DNA of 34,842 nucleotides from Minisyncoccota bacterium (GTDB lineage Bacteria; Patescibacteriota; Minisyncoccia; Phycocordibacterales; UBA2100): positions 1 through 34,842 of the forward strand of contig JAGVDT010000036.1 of NCBI GenBank assembly GCA_020058565.1, written 5' to 3'. How positions within the stretch are numbered: position 1 is the first letter of the stretch; every line of letters begins with the position of its first letter. This document shows positions 8,626-15,720 of this stretch, one piece after another. The position numbers and the translations under genes are program-made. The notes under the pieces are model-generated. The model was not told the origin of the DNA. It did no database searches and saw only the letters and a program-made list of their open reading frames with translations.

Positions 8626-9288
8626 ATGAGAAAAACAAAATTCGAGTTAGGCGGCCACTATCACCTATTCAATCGCGGCGTCGACAATCGAAATGTCTTT
8701 GTTTCGAAAGAAGACTACGATCGCTTCGAGGCGTACTTATATCTCCTGAACGACACGGAGAGCCCGCGAGCGGCCAATTTTTTTGTTGGCAAAAGATACG
8801 GATCAATTTTTGAAAGCGCGCGAACACAACCGCTGATAGCAATAGGCGCATTTTCATTATTGCCAACCAATTTTCATATCATTGCCTCCCCTCTTGTCGA
8901 TCGAGGTCTTCCCAAATTTATGCAGAAGCTTACGACAGCCTATACAATGTACTTTAACGACAAGTATCAGCGCACGGGCTCGTTGTTTGAGGGTACCTAC
9001 AAAGCTCATGGGGCCACAAGCGATAATCATTTGAAATTCCTGCTATCGTTAACGCACCTTGCCCCCGCCCAACTGTTCAACAAAAAATGGGCCGAGGACG
9101 ATATTTTTAAGCTGGAGCGACTATCCGGTGAGCTGATGGATTATCGTTACTCGAGTGTGGGCGAATACATCAGCGGTAAAAATATAATCACTGACCCGCA
9201 ATACTTCCCACGATACTTCGGACGCGCCAAGAGCATGGACACGTATCTAAGATACTGGGAGGATAACAAAAACAAATACACTAACTAG
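8626..9288 (+). CDS. REP-associated tyrosine transposase (Y1/RAYT family) with a changed HUH motif
   Basis: The product is 220 residues and belongs to the Y1 transposase superfamily of single-strand DNA endonucleases. Family marks are HYHLFNRGVDNRNVF at 11-25, the catalytic-tyrosine region AYTMYFNDKYQRTGSLFEG at 105-123 (Tyr106 likely nucleophile), and the C-terminal region with YRYSS. The metal-binding HUH site, usually PNHxH, reads PTNFH at 80-84, so the first histidine is Asn82 while His84 remains. This may weaken or alter metal-dependent cleavage. Many RAYT genes are single-copy, domesticated and associated with palindromic REP sequences. A perfect palindrome lies upstream and structured DNA downstream, but I could not define element ends or target duplications. 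Confidence 0.88.
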   Translation: MRKTKFELGGHYHLFNRGVDNRNVFVSKEDYDRFEAYLYLLNDTESPRAANFFVGKRYGSIFESARTQPLIAIGAFSLLPTNFHIIASPLVDRGLPKFMQKLTTAYTMYFNDKYQRTGSLFEGTYKAHGATSDNHLKFLLSLTHLAPAQLFNKKWAEDDIFKLERLSGELMDYRYSSVGEYISGKNIITDPQYFPRYFGRAKSMDTYLRYWEDNKNKYTN

Positions 9289-9829
9289 AACACCGATGCG
9301 TACGCCGTCTGCATGCAAAAGCAGAGCTCCGACTACACTCGGTACAGCGAGTAGTACAAACGAGGAGGTAGCGGGAAGGACTTTCAGTTCCCTGGCGAAG
9401 GTACGTGCCGTCTCCATATCCTGATCTCATCTATATCAATGAATGGTTGTACCAGGCTAAATGGTGTATGCCATGCAATCATTCACTACCAATTGGTTAA
9501 TGAGTGGCGCATCTCGTTTTCGCCCTACCGGCAATGGGCCAACGGGCGCTGGACAATCTAGGTGCTTCGGTGCGCGATCACTAAGCAATTGCCCTCCGCT
9601 TATCAATCTCGGTAAACACAGATTCGCAGAAAACTCGATATCTCGGCATAAATGACTGCATGGATAGGGAGCGGAAGTTGCGGTAGTGGTTTGTTCAAGC
9701 GGGTTCTTCGGCTGTTTTAGAGCACACTCTTGCCTAAGGCAGACCCGCTCAGCCGCTGTGTAGAGGCCTTCAGCGCCTACAGGCATTCTCTTCAGGTGCG
9801 AAGCCAGCGCGACGCCCTGAACGGCGCTT
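9289..9829. other. Structured non-coding region, unidentified
   Basis: The 541 nt between the transposase-like gene and the Lnt-like gene hold no credible gene but many inverted repeats on the plus strand. They include GAATGGTTG/CAATCATTC (near 9440-9487), CACT/AGTG around ACCAATTGGT, CGCCC/GGGCG, TAAGC/GCTTA, and TTCAGG (9791-9796)/CCTGAA (9816-9821). AGCGGGT (9698-9704) pairs with ACCCGCT (9743-9749), while CGGCTG (9709-9714) pairs with CAGCCG (9750-9755); these two pairings cross. I checked by eye for tmRNA, RNase P RNA and SRP RNA core sequences and did not find them. A minus-strand frame is open over part of it but overlaps the Lnt-like gene out of frame and resembles no known protein. 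Confidence 0.45.
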
Positions 9830-11440
9830 TTACTTCTGTACAGAAGGGCCGCCTTTAAGTCGCACCACCGATTTGCGGACAACCGAGGCTGCGGTGAATA
9901 GGAAGAGTAGTAGCGGGATAGCCAAAACACTCTCTCCAAGGCGCGAATACGCAGTACGTGTACCTAGGAGTGGACCTGCCGCTGTCATAAACGATATGCC
10001 GCCTACGGGAGTCCTCGCTATGACTTCTCCTGCATCAGAAACTACTGCGGATGACGCGCCATTATGTACCATTGCCACGTATCTCCCGCTTTCGACCGCG
10101 CGCAGCTTTGCGTGCGCTATCAGCATTTGAGTGGACATGAAACCGTGATGCAGCCAGCTATCTGGACAGACATTTATCAAAATTTGCGCGCCACTGTTTG
10201 AGAGGTCTGCATACAAGCTCGGAGAGAAAATTTCGGCGCACAGTAGCGCGCCTATTTTCATGTCGCCGAGCGGGAGCGGTTGAGGAGTCGTTCCCGGATG
10301 CAGTACCGGCAAAGAGTTTTTACGAGCTGCATGTTCTCCCAGTATGTAGCTTTGTGCGGAAGAAAACAGATAGACTGGATATTCAGCGACTGGGGCGAGC
10401 AGCGTTGTATTGTGCGAGGCGACAATCTCGCCATCGCTTGAATAGGCAGTCAATCGTTTATAGGTGCCTGCAGACGTCTCCATCGTGGCAACATCGATAA
10501 TTTTCGGAGAATTTCCTGTAAGCACTGTCTTGAGTACCGATGTGGGCTCGACTCCCGAGGCGCTCAGGAATTCTCCGGAAGGAATTATCAAAACATCGAG
10601 CATTCGTACGGTGTCGGATACATCGCCCAAAAGCTCCCCTATCTGCCGTCCGCGCTCGGTTACTTCTGCCTTGGAGAGCGAAACTTTCGGGAAGAAGTCC
10701 GTCGTGATTGCGCCCATGTTGAGGACGCCCCGTTCGTCCGGAGAGGATGGCACGATGTGAAATTTGGTGTCTAGGAGCGTTACCGATATGCATGCGACGA
10801 CTGCGAGTACGACGGCGGCTACTTTAACCTTGATCGACGGAGCATACTTCCCCATCAAGGCTTCGGCGGCAAATCCGATCAGGACGACAGTAAACGTAAG
10901 GCCGTATACCCCGCCAAACTGAGCGAGGTATAAAAGCGGTGAGAACGCCGAGAGCGCATAGCCGAGCATTGTTGCGGAAAAATGCGCCGCCATGCCATTT
11001 TCATTCCCGGCCATAAGTGCGGCAAATGCCCACATCTGCGCGTATTGCAGAAGCGTCCATGCTGACGCTGCGAAAAGTATTCGCAGGGCCGGATTCTCAG
11101 TACGAAGCACGCGATACAGGAGCGCAAACACTCCAAAAAAAATGCCAAGCACGGCTGAGGCAGAGCCCCAGTAGAGGTACACTAGAGCGAAGCCTTTGGT
11201 TTCCGGAATGCCAGCCCAGGTAATCGGCAACAGGTCCCACAGCCAAAAGAGAGCGCCGGCCGAGTACACAACGCCAAAAAGCGTGCCTATGCCGAAATGC
11301 CTAAGCAGCCCGCTGCTTGCTTCTGTATGCAGCGCAAACGCGAAGGCTGCAACCGCAAAAAAAGCCAAGAACCACACCTGCGGCGCGAGGAGCGCAGCTC
11401 CCCCGAAAATTCCAGCTAGCGCTGCGAGAGCATATGTCAC
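9830..11440 (-). CDS. lnt: Apolipoprotein N-acyltransferase-like membrane protein
   Basis: Lnt adds the third acyl chain to lipoproteins at the outer face of the membrane. The 536-residue product has about six membrane segments in residues 1-225, a nitrilase-type domain at about 235-490 and a final membrane segment near 503-522, the Lnt plan. Nitrilase landmarks are Glu290 (IIPSGEFL), Cys401 with Glu403 (GALLCAEIF), DSWLHHG at 427-433 and RAVESGRY at 447-454. Lnt normally has a catalytic Lys eight residues before the Glu of VPFGEY. Here that stretch is NTTLLAPVAEY and the Lys position is Thr345, with Glu353 kept. The start is GTG at 11440, with a TATCCT 6 nt upstream. It lies 32 nt after secA and may be cotranscribed. 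It could be a divergent Lnt or a relative with changed chemistry. Confidence 0.82.
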   Translation of the reverse strand: MTYALAALAGIFGGAALLAPQVWFLAFFAVAAFAFALHTEASSGLLRHFGIGTLFGVVYSAGALFWLWDLLPITWAGIPETKGFALVYLYWGSASAVLGIFFGVFALLYRVLRTENPALRILFAASAWTLLQYAQMWAFAALMAGNENGMAAHFSATMLGYALSAFSPLLYLAQFGGVYGLTFTVVLIGFAAEALMGKYAPSIKVKVAAVVLAVVACISVTLLDTKFHIVPSSPDERGVLNMGAITTDFFPKVSLSKAEVTERGRQIGELLGDVSDTVRMLDVLIIPSGEFLSASGVEPTSVLKTVLTGNSPKIIDVATMETSAGTYKRLTAYSSDGEIVASHNTTLLAPVAEYPVYLFSSAQSYILGEHAARKNSLPVLHPGTTPQPLPLGDMKIGALLCAEIFSPSLYADLSNSGAQILINVCPDSWLHHGFMSTQMLIAHAKLRAVESGRYVAMVHNGASSAVVSDAGEVIARTPVGGISFMTAAGPLLGTRTAYSRLGESVLAIPLLLFLFTAASVVRKSVVRLKGGPSVQK

Positions 11441-11472
11441 GCGCTAAGGATACCTCGACTCACGCGGCTTCA

Positions 11473-14061
11473 CTAGCTCTCATCGACGATGCGCCACTCT
11501 CCCGAGGCCAGGAGATCATCGGTCTTTTTAAATTTCACTTCGCGCACCTCTTTGCCGTTGGTTATTTTTACTTTGTCGTTGCGACCGTATTCTTTTTTCG
11601 GCCCCACGTGTCCGGTAGCGGTGATAGTCCGGGCGGCAGTCTGGACGGAGCGTTCCTGCCTGGAGCTCGGAGCACCTTCTGAAGTGATGTTGGGGATGCT
11701 TTGCGCCACATGCTGGGTATACGTATCTTCCATCGTATGAAAGAGCCGGAGGCCTTCTTTTTTGTATTCTACGAGCGGATCTCGCTGGCCGTATGCGCGC
11801 AAATTTACCGATGAGCGCAAATATTCCATAGCCTCGAGATGCTCCACCCAAAGGTAATCGATCGTTTGGAGCAAGAACCTCCGCACTATAGGGTAAAATG
11901 CATCACCAAGCTCTTGTTTTTTCATGCGGATTGCGTCGGGGAAATCTGACTTTCCGGAAAAGATGCGCTGTAATTCCGTGTCGATCGCTTCGTTGCCTTC
12001 TGACAATAGCGCTCGACGGCGCTGATAGACACTTTTGCGCTGAATGTTGAGTACGTCGTCGTATGCGAGCACGTGCTTACGAGCATCGAAATTCATTTCT
12101 TCAATGCGCGTCTGCGCCTTTTCAAGCGATCGGGTGATCATGGAGTTATAGATTGGTTCGTCTTCAGGAATACCAAAAGTGCCCATTACGCGCTTAATAG
12201 CGTCGGATGCAAATATGCGCATCAAAGAATCCTCCAGCGAAACAAAAAATTGCGTTTCTCCCGGATCTCCTTGTCGGCCTGCGCGGCCTCGCAGCTGATT
12301 ATCAATGCGACGGGCTTCATGCCGCTCTGTGCCAAGTACAAAGAGACCGCTGAGCTTTTTAATTTCTTCGTATGCACCTTCCGGCGCGGGGTTTCCTCCG
12401 AGTTTGATGTCCACACCGCGGCCTGCCATGTTGGTAGCGATAGTGACTCCCCCTTTCCTGCCCGCCTGCGCAATAATCTCGCCTTCGCGTTCGTGATTTT
12501 TCGCGTTTAATATTTCGTGAGGAATGCCCTCTTGGCGAAAATACGCAGACAAGACCTCGTTCCTTTCGACTGATGCCGTTCCGATGAGTACCGGCTGGCC
12601 CTTTTCGTGCATTTCTTTGACTCGCCTGGCGATGGCTTTCATCTTCCCCGCTTCAGTTTGGAATATCAGGTCTTCATGGTCTTTGCGTTCCGTTTTTTTG
12701 TTGGTCGGTACGACCACCGTATTGAGTCCGTAGACTTTGTAGAATTCTTCGGAACTCGTGACTGCCGTGCCGGTCATGCCTGCGAGCTTGTCGTATAAGC
12801 GAAAATAATTTTGGAACGTAATCGACGCGAAAGTGCGGCTTTCTTGCTGTACCGAGACGCCTTCTTTGGCCTCGATAGCCTGATGCAGTCCGTCGGACCA
12901 ACGGCGGCCCGGCTGAAGACGACCGGTGAATTCGTCTACTATCACAATCTGTCCGTCCCGCACGACGTATTCTTTGTCGCGATTATAGAGCGCTTTCGCG
13001 CGTACCGCTGTTTCCAGATGATGCACAAACTTAATACCGGCATCAGTGTATATGTTGTCTATCCCAAGAGCCCTTTCGGCCTTTTCAATACCAGAATCAG
13101 TTAGTTCTATCTGTTTTTTCTTTTCGTCAACCGCGTAGTCATCGTCCCGCTTGAGGGATCCCGCTATGCCGGCGAACTTTGCATACAAGGACTCGGCTTC
13201 GGCCATCGGCGCGGATATTATCAGAGGTGTGCGCGCTTCATCGATAAGTATGGAGTCTATTTCGTCGACAATCGCAAAATGATACCCTCCGTCTTTCTGA
13301 AGACGCTGACGGAGCTTTTCCGGTTCGTACTCAAGATTGTCACGCAGATAATCAAAGCCGTATTCATTGTTGGTGCCATAGGTGATGTCGGCCGCATATG
13401 CTTCACGCCGCGTACAAGGACGCAGATACTCGTGCACTACGTGAAAGCTCCCCGTCTCATCACGTTTCGTATCTAGTACATCTTTTGCCTCGGCCTGGTT
13501 ATTGTTTCTTGTTTCTTGTGCTTTGTTTTGTGTTTCTTGGTTATTGATATTTGCCACTCCGTGGCGAGGGTCGTATATAAAAGATGCTTCGTGATTTATC
13601 ACGCTTGTCGACATTCCAAGCGCATGATAGACCTGCCCCATCCATACCGCATCGCGCCTTGAAAGATAGTCATTTACAGTGACCACGTGCACGCCTTTCT
13701 CTGTGAGGGCATTGAGGTATGCAGGAAGCGTCGCCACCAAAGTCTTGCCTTCGCCGGTGCGCATTTCAGCGATGTCGCCGTTGTGGAGAATCATGCCTCC
13801 AATCAGCTGCACGTCAAAGTGTCTCTGCCCGAGCGTACGTCGAGATGCCTCGCGTACCGCGGCAAAAGCCTCTGGAGCCAGGTCGTCGAGACTTTCGCCT
13901 TCAGACAGGCGCTTTTTGAATTCGGCTGTTTTTGCCTTGAGAGCCTCGTCGGAAAGCGCTGTAAACTGCGGCTCAAGTGCGTTTACCTTGCCCACAATAG
14001 GGGCAGCGCGGTTGTAGGCCGCAGCGTTCTCATCGCCAAATAATGCCTTCCAAAATGTCAT
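11473..14061 (-). CDS. secA: Preprotein translocase ATPase SecA
   Basis: SecA drives proteins through SecYEG using ATP. The 862-residue product shows GQRHFDVQLIGGM at 78-90, Walker A RTGEGKT at 101-107, DEID at 266-269 followed by DEARTP, the VNDYLSRRDAVW region at 129-140, MAGRGVDIKLGG and LRGRAGRQGDPG in the second nucleotide-binding domain, and the helical wing/scaffold to the end. The C-terminus ends without the Cys-rich zinc tail. Residues about 171-189 (NINNQETQNKAQETRNNNQ) are a low-complexity insert, followed by the TGSFHVVHEYLRPCTRREAY stretch. The insert is encoded by an A/C-rich repeat that recurs elsewhere in the window. An extended -10 lies 6 nt before the ATG. Confidence 0.98.
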   Translation of the reverse strand: MTFWKALFGDENAAAYNRAAPIVGKVNALEPQFTALSDEALKAKTAEFKKRLSEGESLDDLAPEAFAAVREASRRTLGQRHFDVQLIGGMILHNGDIAEMRTGEGKTLVATLPAYLNALTEKGVHVVTVNDYLSRRDAVWMGQVYHALGMSTSVINHEASFIYDPRHGVANINNQETQNKAQETRNNNQAEAKDVLDTKRDETGSFHVVHEYLRPCTRREAYAADITYGTNNEYGFDYLRDNLEYEPEKLRQRLQKDGGYHFAIVDEIDSILIDEARTPLIISAPMAEAESLYAKFAGIAGSLKRDDDYAVDEKKKQIELTDSGIEKAERALGIDNIYTDAGIKFVHHLETAVRAKALYNRDKEYVVRDGQIVIVDEFTGRLQPGRRWSDGLHQAIEAKEGVSVQQESRTFASITFQNYFRLYDKLAGMTGTAVTSSEEFYKVYGLNTVVVPTNKKTERKDHEDLIFQTEAGKMKAIARRVKEMHEKGQPVLIGTASVERNEVLSAYFRQEGIPHEILNAKNHEREGEIIAQAGRKGGVTIATNMAGRGVDIKLGGNPAPEGAYEEIKKLSGLFVLGTERHEARRIDNQLRGRAGRQGDPGETQFFVSLEDSLMRIFASDAIKRVMGTFGIPEDEPIYNSMITRSLEKAQTRIEEMNFDARKHVLAYDDVLNIQRKSVYQRRRALLSEGNEAIDTELQRIFSGKSDFPDAIRMKKQELGDAFYPIVRRFLLQTIDYLWVEHLEAMEYLRSSVNLRAYGQRDPLVEYKKEGLRLFHTMEDTYTQHVAQSIPNITSEGAPSSRQERSVQTAARTITATGHVGPKKEYGRNDKVKITNGKEVREVKFKKTDDLLASGEWRIVDES

Positions 14062-14067
14062 CGGGTC

Positions 14068-14076
14068 ATCCTATCA
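14068..14076 (-). promoter_or_regulatory. Extended -10 element of secA
   Basis: TGATAGGAT lies 6 nt upstream of the secA ATG. The AGGA within it could alternatively act as a weak Shine-Dalgarno sequence, so this example is ambiguous. Confidence 0.4.
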
Positions 14077-14172
14077 TCGGAGGCCGAAAGTATCTACCTC
14101 GAGACAAAGGATTCTAGTTTGCGATACGTGACGATAAACAGATTCATACCCCACACTTCCACCGCATACCCG

Positions 14173-14208
14173 TATGCTATTTTTACGCGATAGCGTAGAA
14201 ATAGCATA
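14173..14208. repeat. 16-bp hairpin just after the PaaX/Cas2-like gene
   Basis: TATGCTATTTTTACGC and GCGTAGAAATAGCATA form a 16-bp stem with one G-T wobble and a 4-nt loop. It starts 2 nt after the stop of the gene at 14211. The first 18 nt (14173-14190) are identical to 14786-14803 on the other side of the gene. Confidence 0.7.
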
Positions 14209-14210
14209 CA

Positions 14211-14786
14211 CTACTGGCGTGCCGGCAGCTTAAAATGCTTCCTGATCGGCGCATCCATTTCGAGTTCATCTACGATCATATAGCGCATATCTTTTCCTAT
14301 TTTTAGATCGCTTTTCAGCAAGATAATAAGCTCTTCGCATGGGTAAGGATACATCCACACACTTTTCTGTAATTGGTAAAAGCCACACGACCGGAGGGTT
14401 TGCCTGACTTTGTCACGGATAGTCTTTCGGTATTCGGGAATATCAAAAATCATAAGCCGCCATCGCCCATCCCAACGCTTTGGGCGTTTACTCAGCGTTT
14501 CCTTGGCTTGCAAGAGATAGAGTTTGCGCTTGCCTTTTTCAGTAAGCTGCGCGACAGGTCCCTTATAGAAGATCAGGCCTTCTTTTTCGAGCCGTTTGCG
14601 GGTGCGAGCGATGTTGCCGGCATCATATCGGGACAGAGTTAGCCCAAGCTTTCGCAGAACCACCGGCATATTAGGTGCCGCAATCGCAAGCCCCACCAGG
14701 CCGGCTGCTGCCACGCCCATTAGTATGGATTTCCTTAGGTTCCTTTTTTGCGCACGTTTTCGACCCCGCTCTTCGATTGACCCCAT
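14211..14786 (-). CDS. PaaX-family/Cas2-like winged-helix regulator
   Basis: The product is 191 residues. A basic N-terminus and a membrane-like hydrophobic stretch (about 21-46) precede a winged-helix-like part (NIARTRKRLEKEGLIFY, QLTEKGKRKLYLL at about 58-94). A Cas2-fold ferredoxin-like domain follows: WDGRWRLMIFDIPE at 105-118, RQTLRSCGFYQLQKSVWMYP at 128-147. This is the layout of PaaX C-terminal and Cas2-like proteins often labelled 'Cas2' in Patescibacteria; with no CRISPR array or other cas gene here, a regulator is more likely. The ATG overlaps the end of an upstream palindrome that also contains an extended -10, and a matching hairpin follows the stop, which suggests self-regulation. 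The hydrophobic segment is unusual for a soluble repressor. Confidence 0.75.
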   Translation of the reverse strand: MGSIEERGRKRAQKRNLRKSILMGVAAAGLVGLAIAAPNMPVVLRKLGLTLSRYDAGNIARTRKRLEKEGLIFYKGPVAQLTEKGKRKLYLLQAKETLSKRPKRWDGRWRLMIFDIPEYRKTIRDKVRQTLRSCGFYQLQKSVWMYPYPCEELIILLKSDLKIGKDMRYMIVDELEMDAPIRKHFKLPARQ

Positions 14787-14821
14787 ATGCTATTTTTACG
14801 CGACCGCGCATTTATAGCATA
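14786..14821. repeat. Imperfect hairpin overlapping the PaaX/Cas2-like start codon
   Basis: TATGCTATTTTTACGC pairs with GCGCATTTATAGCATA except for the central positions. The last three bases on the coding strand enter the ATG. It carries an exact 18-nt copy of the hairpin that follows the gene, so it may be an operator. Confidence 0.6.
14811..14819 (-). promoter_or_regulatory. Extended -10 within the operator-like palindrome
   Basis: TGCTATAAA reads as an extended -10 on the minus strand, 24 nt before ATG 14786. It lies inside one arm of the palindrome, so a bound protein would block it. Confidence 0.45.
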
Positions 14822-14935
14822 GGAATATTTTTCCGCCATGCGTTTACTCTGCGAGAGTAGCAAAATATTTTTTCAGCCTATCAAGACGATCCTGCAGTTA
14901 ATGCAACAGATGACTTCGCAACGTAGGCCATAAGA

Positions 14936-14962
14936 CAAACCCGCGGCGAAGCCGCGGGTTTG
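14936..14962 (-). terminator. Strong intrinsic terminator
   Basis: CAAACCCGCGGC, loop GAA, GCCGCGGGTTTG: a perfect 12-bp GC-rich stem, 36 nt beyond the stop of the lysine-rich ORF. On the minus strand the stem ends in GGGTTTG followed by TCTTAT. Being symmetrical, it could work in both directions. Confidence 0.7.
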
Positions 14963-14974
14963 CGCAAGAAACTT

Positions 14975-14994
14975 TTGAGTGCGTACGCACTCAA
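14975..14994. repeat. Perfect 20-nt palindrome
   Basis: TTGAGTGCGTACGCACTCAA lies 3 nt after the stop codon of the 14-codon ORF and before the strong terminator. It may be part of the terminator structure or a separate site. Confidence 0.6.
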
Positions 14995-14997
14995 GCC

Positions 14998-15042
14998 TTA
15001 TCGGCGCTTCTTTGCTTTCTTTGCCTTCTTTTTCTTTGCCAT
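14998..15042 (-). CDS. Lysine-rich 14-residue peptide (candidate)
   Basis: ATG 15042 opens a 14-codon frame encoding MAKKKKAKKAKKRR and ending with TAA at 14998, followed at once by a perfect palindrome and a strong terminator. The composition (10 Lys/Arg in 14) is like histone-H1-type tails and basic ribosomal-protein extensions, and would bind nucleic acid. No Shine-Dalgarno sequence or convincing -10 was found, so expression is uncertain. The composition and the dedicated terminator argue against chance, but so short a frame cannot be proven from sequence alone. Confidence 0.4.
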   Translation of the reverse strand: MAKKKKAKKAKKRR

Positions 15043-15292
15043 ATCGATGATGGGTTTTTTGTATCTAATTCGACCCGCCTCGCTCTCCCAGAAGAGTCTG
15101 ACGATGCGTTATTCCTAGATTATTGCATTGCAATATGAAAAATGTGCGAACAAAAAAAATTTGTGTGGATAACTGAATCATAAAAATATTTTAAAAAAGA
15201 TTTTTATGATTCGGAAATCAAAAGTTAAAATTTGAAATTCAAGATGACAACTCAAAATTACATTGCATCGCGAATTCATCATCGAATAAATA
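15043..15292. other. AT-rich intergenic region with one DnaA-box consensus and a 13-bp hairpin
   Basis: TGTGGATAA at 15164-15172 matches the DnaA box consensus (reverse complement TTATCCACA). GAATCATAAAAAT (15175-15187) pairs perfectly with ATTTTTATGATTC (15200-15212). The area is strongly AT-rich. Only one full box is present and no dnaA gene is near, so an origin is not claimed. Confidence 0.45.
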
Positions 15293-15327
15293 TATTGAAA
15301 GGCGCAATGCGGAGGACGGGTGCGAGC
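15293..15327. repeat. 35-nt direct repeat, copy 1
   Basis: These 35 nt are identical to 15473-15507, 180 nt away. The repeat begins TATTGAAAGGCGC and ends GGGTGCGAGC. No target-site duplication or coding role is seen. Confidence 0.75.
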
Positions 15328-15344
15328 ACGCAAAGAGCTCCGCT

Positions 15345-15366
15345 TTAAGAACCGCACGGTTCTTAA
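15345..15366. repeat. Perfect 10-bp hairpin
   Basis: TTAAGAACCG, CA, CGGTTCTTAA. One of several near-perfect hairpins between 15293 and 15644. Confidence 0.6.
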
Positions 15367-15378
15367 TTATCTCCTTCA

Positions 15379-15400
15379 CGGGGAAACTACAGTTTCCCCG
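15379..15400. repeat. Perfect 10-bp hairpin
   Basis: CGGGGAAACT, AC, AGTTTCCCCG. It is terminator-like in strength but has no T-run on either strand. Confidence 0.6.
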
Positions 15401-15411
15401 ACCCCCTTCGG

Positions 15412-15515
15412 ACTTTGGAGCTCGCCAGAGCGTTTGGCTTGAGCGGGTAAGCCGATTTTATCCATCGTTTTGTATTGAAAGGCGCAATGCGGAGGACGGG
15501 TGCGAGCTCCAAAGT
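15412..15515. repeat. 104-nt segment bounded by 14-bp inverted repeats
   Basis: ACTTTGGAGCTCGC at 15412-15425 is the exact reverse complement of 15502-15515. The right arm overlaps the end of the second 35-nt direct repeat. Confidence 0.65.
15473..15507. repeat. 35-nt direct repeat, copy 2
   Basis: Identical to 15293-15327. Its right end is shared with the 14-bp inverted repeat. Confidence 0.75.
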
Positions 15516-15621
15516 GAAAGTTATGTGAGTGCCGCCGCCCTCCGCGCTGCGCCCTTCGTAGTCTTGACGAAGAAGAACTGCATCCTTCCAAAGAAATGAT
15601 ACCACCCCACGGTAAAACTGC

Positions 15622-15644
15622 AGTACCCCGCGAAGCGGGGTACT
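15622..15644 (-). terminator. Intrinsic terminator of the O-antigen-ligase/TPR gene
   Basis: AGTACCCCGC, loop GAA, GCGGGGTACT: a perfect 10-bp stem 77 nt past the stop of the gene at 15721. On the minus strand GCAGTTTTACC follows, giving a four-T run. Confidence 0.6.
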
Positions 15645-15720
15645 TACAGTACTTTCACGAGAGCCAGAGATTGCTGGCACTCACATTGAGGATTATACCC
15701 TAGCGACGTCGCGCAGCAAC

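Noticed and set aside
9457..9939. A 160-codon minus-strand frame in the structured intergenic region
   Set aside because: It overlaps the Lnt-like gene out of frame, has odd composition, and covers many inverted repeats better explained as non-coding structure.
14211..14786. Cas2 as the product name
   Set aside because: No array or other cas gene is near, and the N-terminal winged-helix-like and hydrophobic parts fit a PaaX-like regulator better.
15376..15680. Two small minus-strand frames in the hairpin-dense block
   Set aside because: They run through perfect hairpins and the terminator of the neighbouring gene and show no protein-like conservation or start signal.
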